Assembly: GCF_014655955.1 (NCBI RefSeq)
Contig: NZ_BNBO01000035.1
Coordinates: 1-64,000, forward strand
Length of the DNA stretch: 64,000 nucleotides
Direction of reading: 5' to 3'
Source of the DNA: Kitasatospora indigofera
GTDB taxonomy: Bacteria; Actinomycetota; Actinomycetes; Streptomycetales; Streptomycetaceae
In this document: one piece after another, positions 35,093 through 43,153 of the stretch
Layout of the letters: every line of letters begins with the position of its first letter
How positions within the stretch are numbered: the stretch's first letter is position 1
Position numbers and translations under genes: made by a program
The notes under the pieces: generated by a model
What the model was told of the DNA's origin: nothing
Seen by the model: the letters and a program-made list of their open reading frames with translations, nothing else
Databases searched by the model: none

Positions 35093-35760
35093 CGGTGGAA
35101 CAGGACGCCCTGCGGGTGATGGTGGTGGACGACCACCCGATGTGGCGGGAGGCGGTCTCCCGGGACCTCGCCGAGGCCGGCCTGGACGTGGTCGCCACCG
35201 CCGGGGACGGCGAGGAGGCGGTGCGCCGGGCCCGGGCCTGCAGCCCGCAGGTGGTGGTGCTCGACCTCAACCTGCCCGGCCTGCCGGGGGTCGAGGTGTG
35301 CCGCCAGGTGGTGGGCCAGGACCCGTCGGTGCGGGTGCTGGTGCTGTCCGCCAGCGGCGAGCACGCGGACGTGCTGGAGGCCGTCAAGTCCGGTGCCACC
35401 GGGTACCTGGTGAAGTCGGCCGGGCGGGACGAACTGCTGGACGCGGTGCGCCGCACGGCCGTCGGCGACGCCGTCTTCACCCCCGGCCTGGCCGGGCTGG
35501 TGCTGGGCGAGTTCCGCCGGCTCGCGGCCGAGCCGGCGCAGGCCTCGGCGCCCGCCGCCCCGCAGCTCACCGCGCGGGAGACCGAGGTGCTGCGGCTGGT
35601 CGCCAAGGGGTTGTCGTACCGCCAGATCGCCGACCGCCTGGTGCTCTCGCACCGGACGGTGCAGAACCACGTGCAGAACACCCTGGGCAAGCTCCAGCTG
35701 CACAACCGGGTCGAGCTGGTCCGCTACGCGATCGAGCAGGGCCTGGACGACGAGGCCTGA
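35089..35760 (+). CDS. macR: MacR-type NarL/FixJ response regulator
   Basis: 223-aa regulator. Receiver domain with MVVDDHPMWREAV (acidic pair), phospho-Asp in VVVLDLNLPGLPG, Lys in TGYLVKSA. C-terminal LuxR-type helix-turn-helix LTARETEVLRLVAKGLSYR / LVLSHRTVQNHVQNTLGKL. The ATGA overlap with macS fixes the start. In S. coelicolor MacR controls membrane and lipoprotein genes involved in aerial development. Confidence 0.94.
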   Translation: MTVEQDALRVMVVDDHPMWREAVSRDLAEAGLDVVATAGDGEEAVRRARACSPQVVVLDLNLPGLPGVEVCRQVVGQDPSVRVLVLSASGEHADVLEAVKSGATGYLVKSAGRDELLDAVRRTAVGDAVFTPGLAGLVLGEFRRLAAEPAQASAPAAPQLTARETEVLRLVAKGLSYRQIADRLVLSHRTVQNHVQNTLGKLQLHNRVELVRYAIEQGLDDEA

Positions 35761-35840
35761 CGGCCCGTCCGCCCGCCGTCAGTCCGCCCGCACCCGGCCG
35801 CCCCGCACCGCGCGCGGCGGTCCGGGGCGGCCGGTCCCGT

Positions 35841-35882
35841 GCGGGCGGTCCGGGGCGGGCGGTCCGGGGCGGGCGGTCCGGT
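35841..35882. repeat. 14-bp tandem repeat, three copies
   Basis: GCGGGCGGTCCGGG at 35841-35854 and 35855-35868, with a near copy at 35869-35882, between the convergent macR and trpEG genes. No function inferred. Confidence 0.8.
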
Positions 35883-35890
35883 GCCGGCCC

Positions 35891-37855
35891 TCAGCCCCGG
35901 CCGAGCAGGGCGGCGCCGGCCGCGCCCCGCACCCCCGGGCGGGCCAGCAGCCCGGCGACGATGTCGACGCCGTCCCGGGTGAGCACCGACTCGGGGTGGA
36001 ACTGCAGGCCGGCGAAGCCGGGACCGCGCAGCGCGTGCACGTCGCCGGTGGCCGGGTCGCGGGCCACCTCGACGCCCCCGGCGGCCAGCCGGGCGGCCTC
36101 GGCGTCCGAGCAGCGGGCCGTGAAGGTGTTGTAGAAGCCGACGGTGCGGCGCTCGCCGAACAGGTCCACCGTCTCCTGGGCGCCCTGGTAGGGCACGGCC
36201 TTGCGGGCCAGCGGCAGCCCGAGGGCGTCCGAGAGCAGCTGGTGGCTGAGGCAGACGGCGAGCAGCGGTGCGGTGCGGGCGCCGCTCCGGGCCGCGGCCA
36301 GGGCGTCGGCCACGATCGGCCGCAGCAGCGCCATCTTGGGGTCGGCGGCGTCGGCCGGGTCGCCCGGGCCGGGGCCGAGCACCAGGGTGCCGGGATGGGC
36401 GGCGACCCGCTCGCGCAGGCCGGGGGTGTCGTAGCGGAGCACCGAGACCTGGTGGCCGAGCGAGGCCAGCAGGTGGGCGAGCATCGAGGTGAAGGTGTCC
36501 TCGCCGTCGACGACCAGGGTGGGCAGCGCCTCGGTGACGGTGGCCGGCTCCTGCATCCGCAGCCAGAACGGCGCCAGGTTCGCCCGCCGGGCGTCCAGCG
36601 CGGTCTGCACCCGGTGGTCGTCGGAGAGCCGGGGCCCGCCGGGCCGGGGGAGCCGGTGCGCGGGGGCGGGCCGGGCGCCGATCGCGGTCAGCACACCGGC
36701 GGCCTTGGCGTGCGTCTCGGCGACCTCGCCGTGCGGGTCGGAGTGCCGTACGAGGGTCGCGCCGACCCGCACCACGAGCCGGCCGGTGGCCGGGTCGATG
36801 TCGGCGGCGCGGATGCAGATCGGGGAGTCCAGCAGCTGCCCGCCGCTGGCGGAGCGGCCGATCAGGGCCAGCGCGCCGGAGTAGTAGCCGCGTCCGGTGG
36901 GCTCGTACCGCTTGATCACCCGGGTGGCGTTCTGCACCGGGCTGCCGGTGACGGTGGCGGCGAACATGGTCTCCTTGAGCACCTCGCGGACGTCCAGCGA
37001 GGTGCGGCCGCGCAGCTCGTACTCGGTGTGCGCGAGGTGGGCCATCTCCTTGAGCCGCGGGCCGAGCACCTGGCCGCCGAGGTCGCCGACGGTGCACATC
37101 ATCTTGAGTTCCTCGTCGACCACCATGGTGAGCTCCTCCAGCTCCTTGGGGTCCTGGAGGAATTCGAGCAGCGAGTCGATGCCGGGGCCGGCCGCCGGAT
37201 AGCGGTAGGTGCCGGAGATCGGGTTCATCACGACCGTGCCGCCGGACTGCCGCACGTGCACCTCGGGGGAGGCGCCGACCAGGACCCTCTCCCCGGTGTG
37301 CACCAGGAAGGTCCAGTACGCGCCGCGCTCCTGCTCCAGCAGCCGGCGGAAGAGCGAGAGGGCGAGGGCCGGCCCGAAGCCGTCCAGGGTGGCGGTGAAG
37401 TCCCGCCGGATGACGAAGTTGGCGCCCTCGCCGCGCCCGATCTCGTCCTGGATCACCCGGCGGACGATCTCCGCGTAGCTCTCGTCGTCGATGTCGAAGC
37501 CGCCGCCGGACAACGAGACCGGCAGCTGCGGCAGCGCCGGCAGCAGCTCGGCCAGCGGGAAGGCGTGCTCCTCGGCCACCGAGATCGCCTGCAGCGGGGT
37601 GCCGTCGTCGTGCGCGTCGAAGCCGCGCTCCCGGATCTGGCGGTACGGGACGAGCGCCAGCAGGTCGTGCCGCGGGCCGTCCGCCGGGACACCGGCCGGC
37701 ACCGGCAGGTCGGCGAGCTGCTGGTAGGAGCCGGCCGTGCCGAGCAGCACCTCCACGGTGTCCGGCGCCAGCCGGGGCGCCCGGCGGTGCAGCAGGGCGA
37801 AGGCGGGGGCGCCGGGGGCGGTCAGGCGGGCGAGCAGCTCTGTGGGACTGGTCAC
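35891..37855 (-). CDS. trpEG: Fused anthranilate synthase (TrpE-TrpG)
   Basis: 654-aa bifunctional enzyme. Residues about 1-410 are the chorismate-using TrpE part (ISGTYRYPA, VDEELKMMCTVGDLGGQV, EMAHLAHTEYELRG, GSPVQNATRVIKRYEPTGRGYYSG). Residues about 440-640 are a class I glutamine amidotransferase with Cys in LAVCLSHQLL and His-Glu in FHPESVL. It converts chorismate plus Gln to anthranilate. The fused form resembles PhzE, but the Trp-codon attenuator in front identifies it as the biosynthetic gene. GTG start with GGAAGGAAG upstream. Confidence 0.94.
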   Translation of the reverse strand: MTSPTELLARLTAPGAPAFALLHRRAPRLAPDTVEVLLGTAGSYQQLADLPVPAGVPADGPRHDLLALVPYRQIRERGFDAHDDGTPLQAISVAEEHAFPLAELLPALPQLPVSLSGGGFDIDDESYAEIVRRVIQDEIGRGEGANFVIRRDFTATLDGFGPALALSLFRRLLEQERGAYWTFLVHTGERVLVGASPEVHVRQSGGTVVMNPISGTYRYPAAGPGIDSLLEFLQDPKELEELTMVVDEELKMMCTVGDLGGQVLGPRLKEMAHLAHTEYELRGRTSLDVREVLKETMFAATVTGSPVQNATRVIKRYEPTGRGYYSGALALIGRSASGGQLLDSPICIRAADIDPATGRLVVRVGATLVRHSDPHGEVAETHAKAAGVLTAIGARPAPAHRLPRPGGPRLSDDHRVQTALDARRANLAPFWLRMQEPATVTEALPTLVVDGEDTFTSMLAHLLASLGHQVSVLRYDTPGLRERVAAHPGTLVLGPGPGDPADAADPKMALLRPIVADALAAARSGARTAPLLAVCLSHQLLSDALGLPLARKAVPYQGAQETVDLFGERRTVGFYNTFTARCSDAEAARLAAGGVEVARDPATGDVHALRGPGFAGLQFHPESVLTRDGVDIVAGLLARPGVRGAAGAALLGRG

Positions 37856-37939
37856 GGTGCGGCTTCCTTCCGGGAAGGCTCGGGATGCGGTACTGGATCC
37901 GCTTTTCCGGGAGGGCCGAACTGCTCGCGATACGCAGAA

Positions 37940-37959
37940 GGCCGCCCCGAGGGGCGGCC
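37940..37959 (-). terminator. trp attenuator terminator hairpin
   Basis: On the minus strand GGCCGCCCC-TC-GGGGCGGCC followed by TTCT, 20 nt after the leader-peptide stop and 84 nt before trpEG. Eight bases of it (CCTCGGGG) are complementary to CCCCGAGG in the leader-peptide coding region (plus-strand 37994-38001), giving an alternative antiterminator-type pairing. Confidence 0.85.
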
Positions 37960-37979
37960 GTCGTGTCGTCAGGGACGCG

Positions 37980-38039
37980 CTATCGGTGGGCCACCTCGGG
38001 GATGGTCCACCACCAGGAGAAGGTGTGCGGCGCGTTCAT
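37980..38039 (-). CDS. trpL: trp leader peptide with three consecutive Trp codons
   Basis: 19-codon ORF MNAPHTFSWWWTIPEVAHR ending in TAG. Three adjacent TGG codons (residues 9-11) in a 19-aa peptide cannot be accidental, and a leader with three Trp codons has been described upstream of trpEG in Streptomyces venezuelae. Ribosome stalling at these codons under Trp shortage should prevent the terminator at 37940-37959. No Shine-Dalgarno is visible; the ATG comes seven bases after a TACGCT -10-like box, suggesting a leaderless transcript. Confidence 0.92.
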   Translation of the reverse strand: MNAPHTFSWWWTIPEVAHR

Positions 38040-38046
38040 GGTGCAG

Positions 38047-38052
38047 AGCGTA
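38047..38052 (-). promoter_or_regulatory. -10 element of the trp leader
   Basis: TACGCT on the minus strand, seven bases upstream of the leader-peptide ATG. Confidence 0.55.
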
Positions 38053-38145
38053 GCGGATGCGCCGCGGAAGTGAGGCCGGTCACGGATATGTCCACGACGC
38101 GTCTCATCCATCGGGCAGCGCGCACAATTCTGTTGTCACACCCCG

Positions 38146-38151
38146 TAGCCT
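38146..38151 (+). promoter_or_regulatory. -10 element for DAHP synthase (leaderless)
   Basis: TAGCCT, seven bases before the GTG at 38159; no RBS between them. Confidence 0.55.
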
Positions 38152-38158
38152 TGGCAAC

Positions 38159-39496
38159 GTGACCGTGACAAATCTCCACACCTGGCAGTCCCTGCCCGCG
38201 GCGCAGCAGCCTGAATGGCCGGATCCTGAGGCGCTGCGCAAGTCTCTTGCGGACCTCGCCTCGTATCCGCCGCTCGTCTTCGCAGGCGAGTGTGACCAGC
38301 TGCGCGCCCGGCTCGGTGCCGTCGCGCGTGGTGAGGCGTTCCTGCTGCAGGGCGGCGACTGCGCCGAGGCCTTCGACGGCGTGTCGGCCGAGCAGATCCG
38401 CAACAAGCTCAAGACCCTGCTGCAGATGGCCGCCGTGCTGACGTACGCCGCCTCCGTGCCGGTGGTCAAGGTCGGCCGGATCGCGGGCCAGTACTCCAAG
38501 CCGCGCTCCAAGTCGACCGAGACCCGCGACGGCGTGACCCTGCCCGTCTACCGGGGTGACTCGGTGAACGGCTTCGAGTTCACCCCCGAATCCCGCATCC
38601 CCGACCCCGAGCGCCTGAAGCGGATGTACAACGCGTCCGCCGCCACGCTCAACCTGGTCCGTGCCTTCACCACCGGTGGCTACGCGGACCTGCGCCAGGT
38701 GCACGCTTGGAACCAGGACTTCGTGCGCAACTCCCCGTCCGGCCAGCGGTACGAGAAGCTGGCCAAGGAGATCGACAACGCGCTGGCCTTCATGCAGGCC
38801 TGCGGGGTCGCTCCCGAGGAGTTCAAGACCGTCGAGTTCTACTCCTCGCACGAGGCGCTGGTGCTGGACTACGAGACCGCGCTGACCCGCGTGGACTCGC
38901 GCACCGGTGACCTGTACGACGTGTCGGGCCACATGGTCTGGATCGGTGAGCGCACCCGCCAGCTGGACGGGGCGCACATCGAGTTCGCGTCGAAGATCCG
39001 CAACCCGATCGGCGTCAAGCTCGGCCCGACCACCACGGTCGAGGAGGCGCTCACCCTGATCGAGCGGCTCGACCCCGAGCGCGAGCCCGGCCGGCTCACC
39101 TTCATCACCCGGATGGGCGCGGGCAAGATCCGCGATCACCTGCCCACCCTGGTGGAGAAGGTCACCGCCTCCGGCGCCCAGCCGGTGTGGATCTGCGACC
39201 CGATGCACGGCAACACCTTCGAGGCCTCCAGCGGCCACAAGACCCGCCGCTTCGACGACGTGCTCGACGAGGTCAAGGGCTTCTTCGAGGTGCACCGCGC
39301 GCTCGGCACCCACCCGGGCGGCATCCACGTGGAGCTGACCGGCGACGACGTCACCGAGTGCGTCGGCGGCGGCGACGAGGTGCTGGTCGACGACCTGCAC
39401 CAGCGCTACGAGACGGCCTGCGACCCGCGGCTCAACCGCAGCCAGTCGCTGGACCTCGCGTTCCTGGTGGCCGAGATGTACCGCGGCGGTCACTGA
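38159..39496 (+). CDS. aroH: Class II 3-deoxy-7-phosphoheptulonate (DAHP) synthase
   Basis: 445-aa plant-type DAHP synthase, the first step of the shikimate pathway (PEP plus erythrose 4-phosphate). Class II hallmarks: TWQSLPAAQQPEWPD at the start, LLQGGDCAEAFDGV (metal Cys), KVGRIAGQYSKPRS, SHEALVLDYE, WIGERTRQLDGAHIEF, RMGAGKIRDHLP and the metal site CDPMHGN. GTG 38159 fits the family N-terminus, and the codon lies just after a -10 box. Divergent from the trp leader, so entry into and exit from chorismate are controlled side by side. Equivalent to Rv2178c (aroG) of mycobacteria. Confidence 0.96.
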   Translation: MTVTNLHTWQSLPAAQQPEWPDPEALRKSLADLASYPPLVFAGECDQLRARLGAVARGEAFLLQGGDCAEAFDGVSAEQIRNKLKTLLQMAAVLTYAASVPVVKVGRIAGQYSKPRSKSTETRDGVTLPVYRGDSVNGFEFTPESRIPDPERLKRMYNASAATLNLVRAFTTGGYADLRQVHAWNQDFVRNSPSGQRYEKLAKEIDNALAFMQACGVAPEEFKTVEFYSSHEALVLDYETALTRVDSRTGDLYDVSGHMVWIGERTRQLDGAHIEFASKIRNPIGVKLGPTTTVEEALTLIERLDPEREPGRLTFITRMGAGKIRDHLPTLVEKVTASGAQPVWICDPMHGNTFEASSGHKTRRFDDVLDEVKGFFEVHRALGTHPGGIHVELTGDDVTECVGGGDEVLVDDLHQRYETACDPRLNRSQSLDLAFLVAEMYRGGH

Positions 39497-39568
39497 CCGC
39501 GGTGGCCGCCGCCCCGGCGCCCACCACGGCCGGGCCGTGCCCGGCAGAACGCCCGTGATGTGACGAAG

Positions 39569-39610
39569 GCCCCTCCGGTTTCGGGATTCCCGAGCCCGGA
39601 GGGGCTTTTT
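39569..39610 (+). terminator. Terminator after DAHP synthase
   Basis: GCCCCTCCGG (39569-39578) / CCGGAGGGGC (39596-39605) with an inner TCGGG/CCCGA helix and TTTTT at 39606-39610: the most canonical intrinsic terminator in the window. Confidence 0.95.
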
Positions 39611-39628
39611 CGTACCCGGATCGGCGGG

Positions 39629-39666
39629 TAAGGTAAGGCTTAGTGAGCTAAGGCAAGCCTTCCTAG
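39629..39666. promoter_or_regulatory. Iron-box-like (DmdR/IdeR) operator region
   Basis: Two adjoining degenerate sites resembling the 19-bp DtxR-family box: TAAGGTAAGGCTTAGTGAG (39629-39647) and CTAAGGCAAGCCTTCCTAG (39648-39666). The inner TTAG-tgag-CTAA is a perfect inverted repeat. It lies 66-103 nt upstream of bfd, in an AT-rich patch. Not a perfect match to TTAGGTTAGGCTCACCTAA. Confidence 0.6.
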
Positions 39667-39731
39667 ATCATCTCCGGATCCCGCCGGGATCCACCCCGAG
39701 ATCATCCCCGAACCACCTGGGAGAGACCGCG

Positions 39732-40046
39732 ATGTACGTGTGCATGTGCCATGCGGTCACCGAGGACCAGGTGAAGAAGGCCATCGACGCCGGCGCCAAC
39801 AGCCCCCGCCAGATCGCCAAGGGCTGCAAGGCGGGCACCGACTGCGGCTCCTGCGTCCGCCGGATCCAGGCCCTGCTGGGCGAGCACGGCGCCCGGCCGT
39901 GCCCGACCGCCCGGCTGGCCGCCAAGCTCGGCCTCACCGACCCGGAGAGCGACGCCGGCCAGCCGGCCCCCGCGCCGGCCCCGGCCGGGCGGGCACCGCT
40001 GCCGGCCGTCCGGTCGCTGGAGCCGGCCCCGCTGCGCGCCGCCTAG
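39732..40046 (+). CDS. bfd: Bacterioferritin-associated ferredoxin (Bfd-like)
   Basis: 104-aa protein whose first 60 residues are a Bfd-type (2Fe-2S)-binding domain: VCMCHAVTED (Cys4, Cys6) and GTDCGSCVRRI (two more Cys). Bfd reduces the haem of bacterioferritin to release stored iron. The last 45 residues are an Ala/Pro-rich tail. ATG with GGGAGAG upstream. The iron-box region in front suggests induction under iron limitation. bfr lies just downstream on the opposite strand. Confidence 0.92.
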   Translation: MYVCMCHAVTEDQVKKAIDAGANSPRQIAKGCKAGTDCGSCVRRIQALLGEHGARPCPTARLAAKLGLTDPESDAGQPAPAPAPAGRAPLPAVRSLEPAPLRAA

Positions 40047-40245
40047 GTCGCGCGCCCGCTCGGCGCCTGCTCCGCCTCCGCCCCGCCGCCGGTCCGCCCG
40101 TGAGCCGCCGGTCGATCCCTGAGCCGCCCGTTCGCCCCGCCGTCCGGCCGCCCGCCGGGCGCGCCGCGGGTCCGGTGGCGACACGCCTGCGGCCGGGCGT
40201 CGCCGCCGCGGTGCTCCTCGCGGTTCTTCCCGGGTGCTGCCGGCC

Positions 40246-40725
40246 CTACGACTCCGGCTGCTCGATCAGCTGGGCCAGGTAGAGCGGCTCGCCGAGCTTC
40301 TCCAGCAGTTCGAGCTGGGTGTCGAGGTAGTCGATGTGGTGCTCCTCGTCCGCGAGGATCGACTCGAAGATGTTGGCCGAGGTGACGTCGTTCTTGGCAC
40401 GCATCACCACGATCCCGCGCCGCAGGCGGTCGATCGCCTCGACCTCGACCTGGCGGTCCGCGTCGAACATCTCCTTGACGTTCTGGCCGACCCGGACGTG
40501 GAACAGCCGCTGGTAGTTCGGGAGCCCGTCCAGGAAGAGGATCCGGTCGGTGAGGATCTCGGCGTGCTTCATCTCGTCGAAGGACTCGTGGCGGGTGTAC
40601 TTCGCGAGCTTCGTCCAGCCGAAGTTCTCCTGCATCTTGGCGTGCAGGAAGTACTGGTTGATGGCGGTCAGCTCGGCGGTGAGCTGCTCGTTGAGGAACT
40701 CGATGACCTCGGGGTCACCCTTCAT
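40246..40725 (-). CDS. bfr: Bacterioferritin
   Basis: 159-aa subunit of the 24-mer iron store. Full ferroxidase centre: Glu18, Glu51, His54, Glu94, Glu127, His130; haem ligand Met52. Length is normal. ATG with AAGG nine to twelve bases upstream. Convergent with bfd and separated from it by 199 bp that hold no recognised element. I see no iron box in its own upstream region (40726-40929). Confidence 0.97.
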   Translation of the reverse strand: MKGDPEVIEFLNEQLTAELTAINQYFLHAKMQENFGWTKLAKYTRHESFDEMKHAEILTDRILFLDGLPNYQRLFHVRVGQNVKEMFDADRQVEVEAIDRLRRGIVVMRAKNDVTSANIFESILADEEHHIDYLDTQLELLEKLGEPLYLAQLIEQPES

Positions 40726-40929
40726 GGCGTCTGCCTTCCTGCTGTGCTTCCGGGATCCACGGCTGCCCGCATCCTGGCATCGTGCTGGGTGGTATTTCCA
40801 GTAAGTTCACACTCACACGGGGATGTGCCGGATTATCTGATTTGCGCTTCATTGCTCTGCGCGGGCGGGCGTGCGGCGCGGACAAGGGGCGCGCACGTAG
40901 CACCACGCGCCGTCTGTCACCATGGAGGC

Positions 40930-41559
40930 ATGGGTCAGTCCGAACAAGAACCACTTCCACCGTCTGACCCGAGGCTCCCACCGGGCCAGCGCCTGCAGCG
41001 CGGCTGGCCCGTCCTGCACTACGGGCCCGTTCCCCGCTTCAAGCCGTTGACCTGGGACTTCCAGGTGTTCGGGGCGACCGCCTCGGCCGAGAAGCACAGC
41101 TGGGACTTCACCGGCTTCCACGCCCTGCCCCGGGTCACCGTGCAGGCCGACTTCCACTGCGTGACCCGGTTCTCGATGCTCGGCAACGACTGGACCGGCG
41201 TGCCGGCGTCGGCCGTCCTCGACCAGGTGCCCCCGGCCCCCGGCGTCACCCACGTCATGGTGTGGGCCGAGTACGGGTACAGCGCCAACCTCCGGCTGGA
41301 GGACTTCGCCGACCTCCGCACCGTCTTCGCCACCCACCACAACGGCGAGCCGCTCACCGTGGAGCACGGCTTCCCGGTCCGGCTGGTGGTGCCCCAGTTG
41401 TACGCCTGGAAGGGGCCCAAGTGGGTGCGTGCGGTGGAGTACATGCGCGCCGACCGCCGCGGCTTCTGGGAGGAGCGCGGCTACCACAACCGGGCCGACC
41501 CCTGGACCGAGAAGCGCTTCTCGTACCAGGAGGAGCCCGGCGACGGGCCGCTGCGCTAG
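40930..41559 (+). CDS. Sulfite-oxidase-like molybdopterin oxidoreductase
   Basis: 209-aa single-domain member of the sulfite oxidase/YedY (MsrP) family. It has the cofactor-facing WDFQVFGATAS start, molybdenum ligand Cys in ADFHCVTRFSMLGNDWTGVPAS, and the VPQLYAWKGPKWVRAVEYM segment. No Tat signal is seen, so probably cytoplasmic. No haem or dimerisation domain. ATG at 40930 with GGAGG five bases upstream. Divergent from bfr. Substrate unknown. Confidence 0.9.
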   Translation: MGQSEQEPLPPSDPRLPPGQRLQRGWPVLHYGPVPRFKPLTWDFQVFGATASAEKHSWDFTGFHALPRVTVQADFHCVTRFSMLGNDWTGVPASAVLDQVPPAPGVTHVMVWAEYGYSANLRLEDFADLRTVFATHHNGEPLTVEHGFPVRLVVPQLYAWKGPKWVRAVEYMRADRRGFWEERGYHNRADPWTEKRFSYQEEPGDGPLR

Positions 41560-41640
41560 CTGCCGGACGGCCCGCTCCGGGCGTCCGGAGCCGCCGGCCC
41601 TCGTCCGGAGCCGTCCGGAGGAGGACCGGAGCCGGGCGCG

Positions 41641-43020
41641 TCAGGCCGCGGCCGGCTTGATGTTCTGGTTGAGGTGGAACAGGTTGCCCGGGTCGTACTG
41701 CCGTTTCACCGCGGCCAGCCGGGCGTAGTTGCCCCGGTAGTTGTCCTCGACCCGGCCCTGGTCGTCCTCGCCCATGAAGTTGATGTACCCGCCGGGCTCG
41801 GAGTGCGGCGCCACCGCCGCGTAGTAGTCCCGCACCCAGGCGGTCTGCGCCGCGTCGCCGGCCGGGTCGTCCCAGACCGCCAGGATGACGGTGGAGAACG
41901 TCGCCTCCCGGTACGAGTACGCGGTGGCCTCGGGCGCGACCCGCTGCGGCGCTCCGTTCACGGGGTAGATGTGCATGGTCGAGCTGAGGGTCGGCACCTG
42001 GGGGCCGTGCTCCAGGTGGGCCGCGATCGCCGCGTCGGTCAGCTCGGTCGCGAAGCTGCCCTTCCAGTACTCCCGCAGGCCCGGCGGCAGCAGCGGGTCG
42101 AAGGCGCTGTTGATCGCCGGGTAGGGCATCGGCCCGACCGCCTCGGCGACCCGGGGAGCCAGGTCGCGCAGCGGCCGGAGCACCCGGTCGGCCTCCTCGA
42201 CCGGCCCGGACCAGCAGACCACCACGATGCCCAGCACGTCGCCGTGCCGGTCCTCGGGGATGAACGGCAGCGGCGGCGCGGTCTGGAACCCGGGGAAGAG
42301 GAAGAGCTGCTCGGGAGCGTCCTGGACGAACTCCCGGTAGAACTTCAGGATGTTCTCCATGTGCTCCAGCTCGAACAGCATCGGGCCGGCGACGACCTGG
42401 TCGACCGGGCTCAGCCGGTACTCGAACGAGGTCACCACGCCGAAGTTGCCGCCGCCCCCGCGGAGCGCCCAGAACAGGTCGGCGTTCCGGTCGGCGTCGG
42501 CGGTCAGGAACCGGCCGTCGGCCGTCACCACATCGGCGGACAGCAGGTTGTCGCAGGTCAGCCCCATGGTCCGGCAGAGGTAGCCGAAGCCCCCGCCGAG
42601 CGTCAGCCCGGCGATGCCCGTGGTGGAGACGATCCCGCCGGTGGTGGCGAGGCCGAAGGCGTGGGTGGCGGCGTTCAGGTCGCCCCAGGTCGCGCCCGGC
42701 TCCGCGCGGGCCGTCCGGGTCGCCGGGTCGACGCGCACCCCGCGCAGACCGGACAGGTCGGCGACCACGCCGTCGTCACAGGTCCCGTAGCCGGGCGCGC
42801 TGTGCCCGCCGCCGCGTACGGCGAGGTCCAGGCCCATCTCGCGGGCGTAGTTGACGGTGGCCATCACGTCGCCGGCGTTCGCGCACCGGACGACGGCCGC
42901 GGGCCGGCGGTCCGCGGTGGCGTTGTAGACCTTGCGGGCCTCGTCGTAGCCCCTGTCCTGCGGGGTCACCACGTCACCCCGGGTGCGTTCTCTTAAGTCG
43001 TCGACAGTGTGCCCGGCCAT
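41641..43020 (-). CDS. FAD-linked oxidase of the berberine-bridge family, TTA codon at position 9
   Basis: 459-aa flavoprotein: FAD_binding_4 (RCANAGDVMATVNYARE, DLAVRGGGHSAPGYG with the likely FAD-bonding His) and a C-terminal BBE motif (YDPGNLFHLNQNIKP). The GFGYLCRTMGLTCDNLLSAD segment has two Cys near the place where some members bind FAD a second time. Such enzymes oxidise sugars, alkaloids or natural products. ATG at 43020 is fixed by GAGGAG eight bases upstream. Codons 9-10 are TTA-AGA, both very rare in streptomycetes, so translation should depend on bldA tRNA. It stands alone. Confidence 0.92.
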   Translation of the reverse strand: MAGHTVDDLRERTRGDVVTPQDRGYDEARKVYNATADRRPAAVVRCANAGDVMATVNYAREMGLDLAVRGGGHSAPGYGTCDDGVVADLSGLRGVRVDPATRTARAEPGATWGDLNAATHAFGLATTGGIVSTTGIAGLTLGGGFGYLCRTMGLTCDNLLSADVVTADGRFLTADADRNADLFWALRGGGGNFGVVTSFEYRLSPVDQVVAGPMLFELEHMENILKFYREFVQDAPEQLFLFPGFQTAPPLPFIPEDRHGDVLGIVVVCWSGPVEEADRVLRPLRDLAPRVAEAVGPMPYPAINSAFDPLLPPGLREYWKGSFATELTDAAIAAHLEHGPQVPTLSSTMHIYPVNGAPQRVAPEATAYSYREATFSTVILAVWDDPAGDAAQTAWVRDYYAAVAPHSEPGGYINFMGEDDQGRVEDNYRGNYARLAAVKRQYDPGNLFHLNQNIKPAAA

Positions 43021-43108
43021 GGGGACCACTCCTCGGGGTACCGGCTGCGGGAAGCCCCGGCAGGGGCCTTCCTTTCACGCTACGCCGATCGGGTGAGGCC
43101 TCAAGCCG

Positions 43109-43153
43109 GGCCGCCCGGGCTTCGGGAGCCGGGCCCCCGAAGCCCGGGCGGCC
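43109..43153 (-). terminator. Terminator after the PASTA kinase
   Basis: Perfect 18-bp arms (43109-43126 GGCCGCCCGGGCTTCGGG; 43136-43153) with a 9-nt loop, directly adjoining the kinase stop codon. Confidence 0.88.

Noticed and set aside
35891..37855. Fused TrpE-TrpG as a phenazine-type PhzE
   Set aside because: No phenazine genes nearby, and the WWW leader peptide and attenuator mark it as the tryptophan biosynthetic enzyme.
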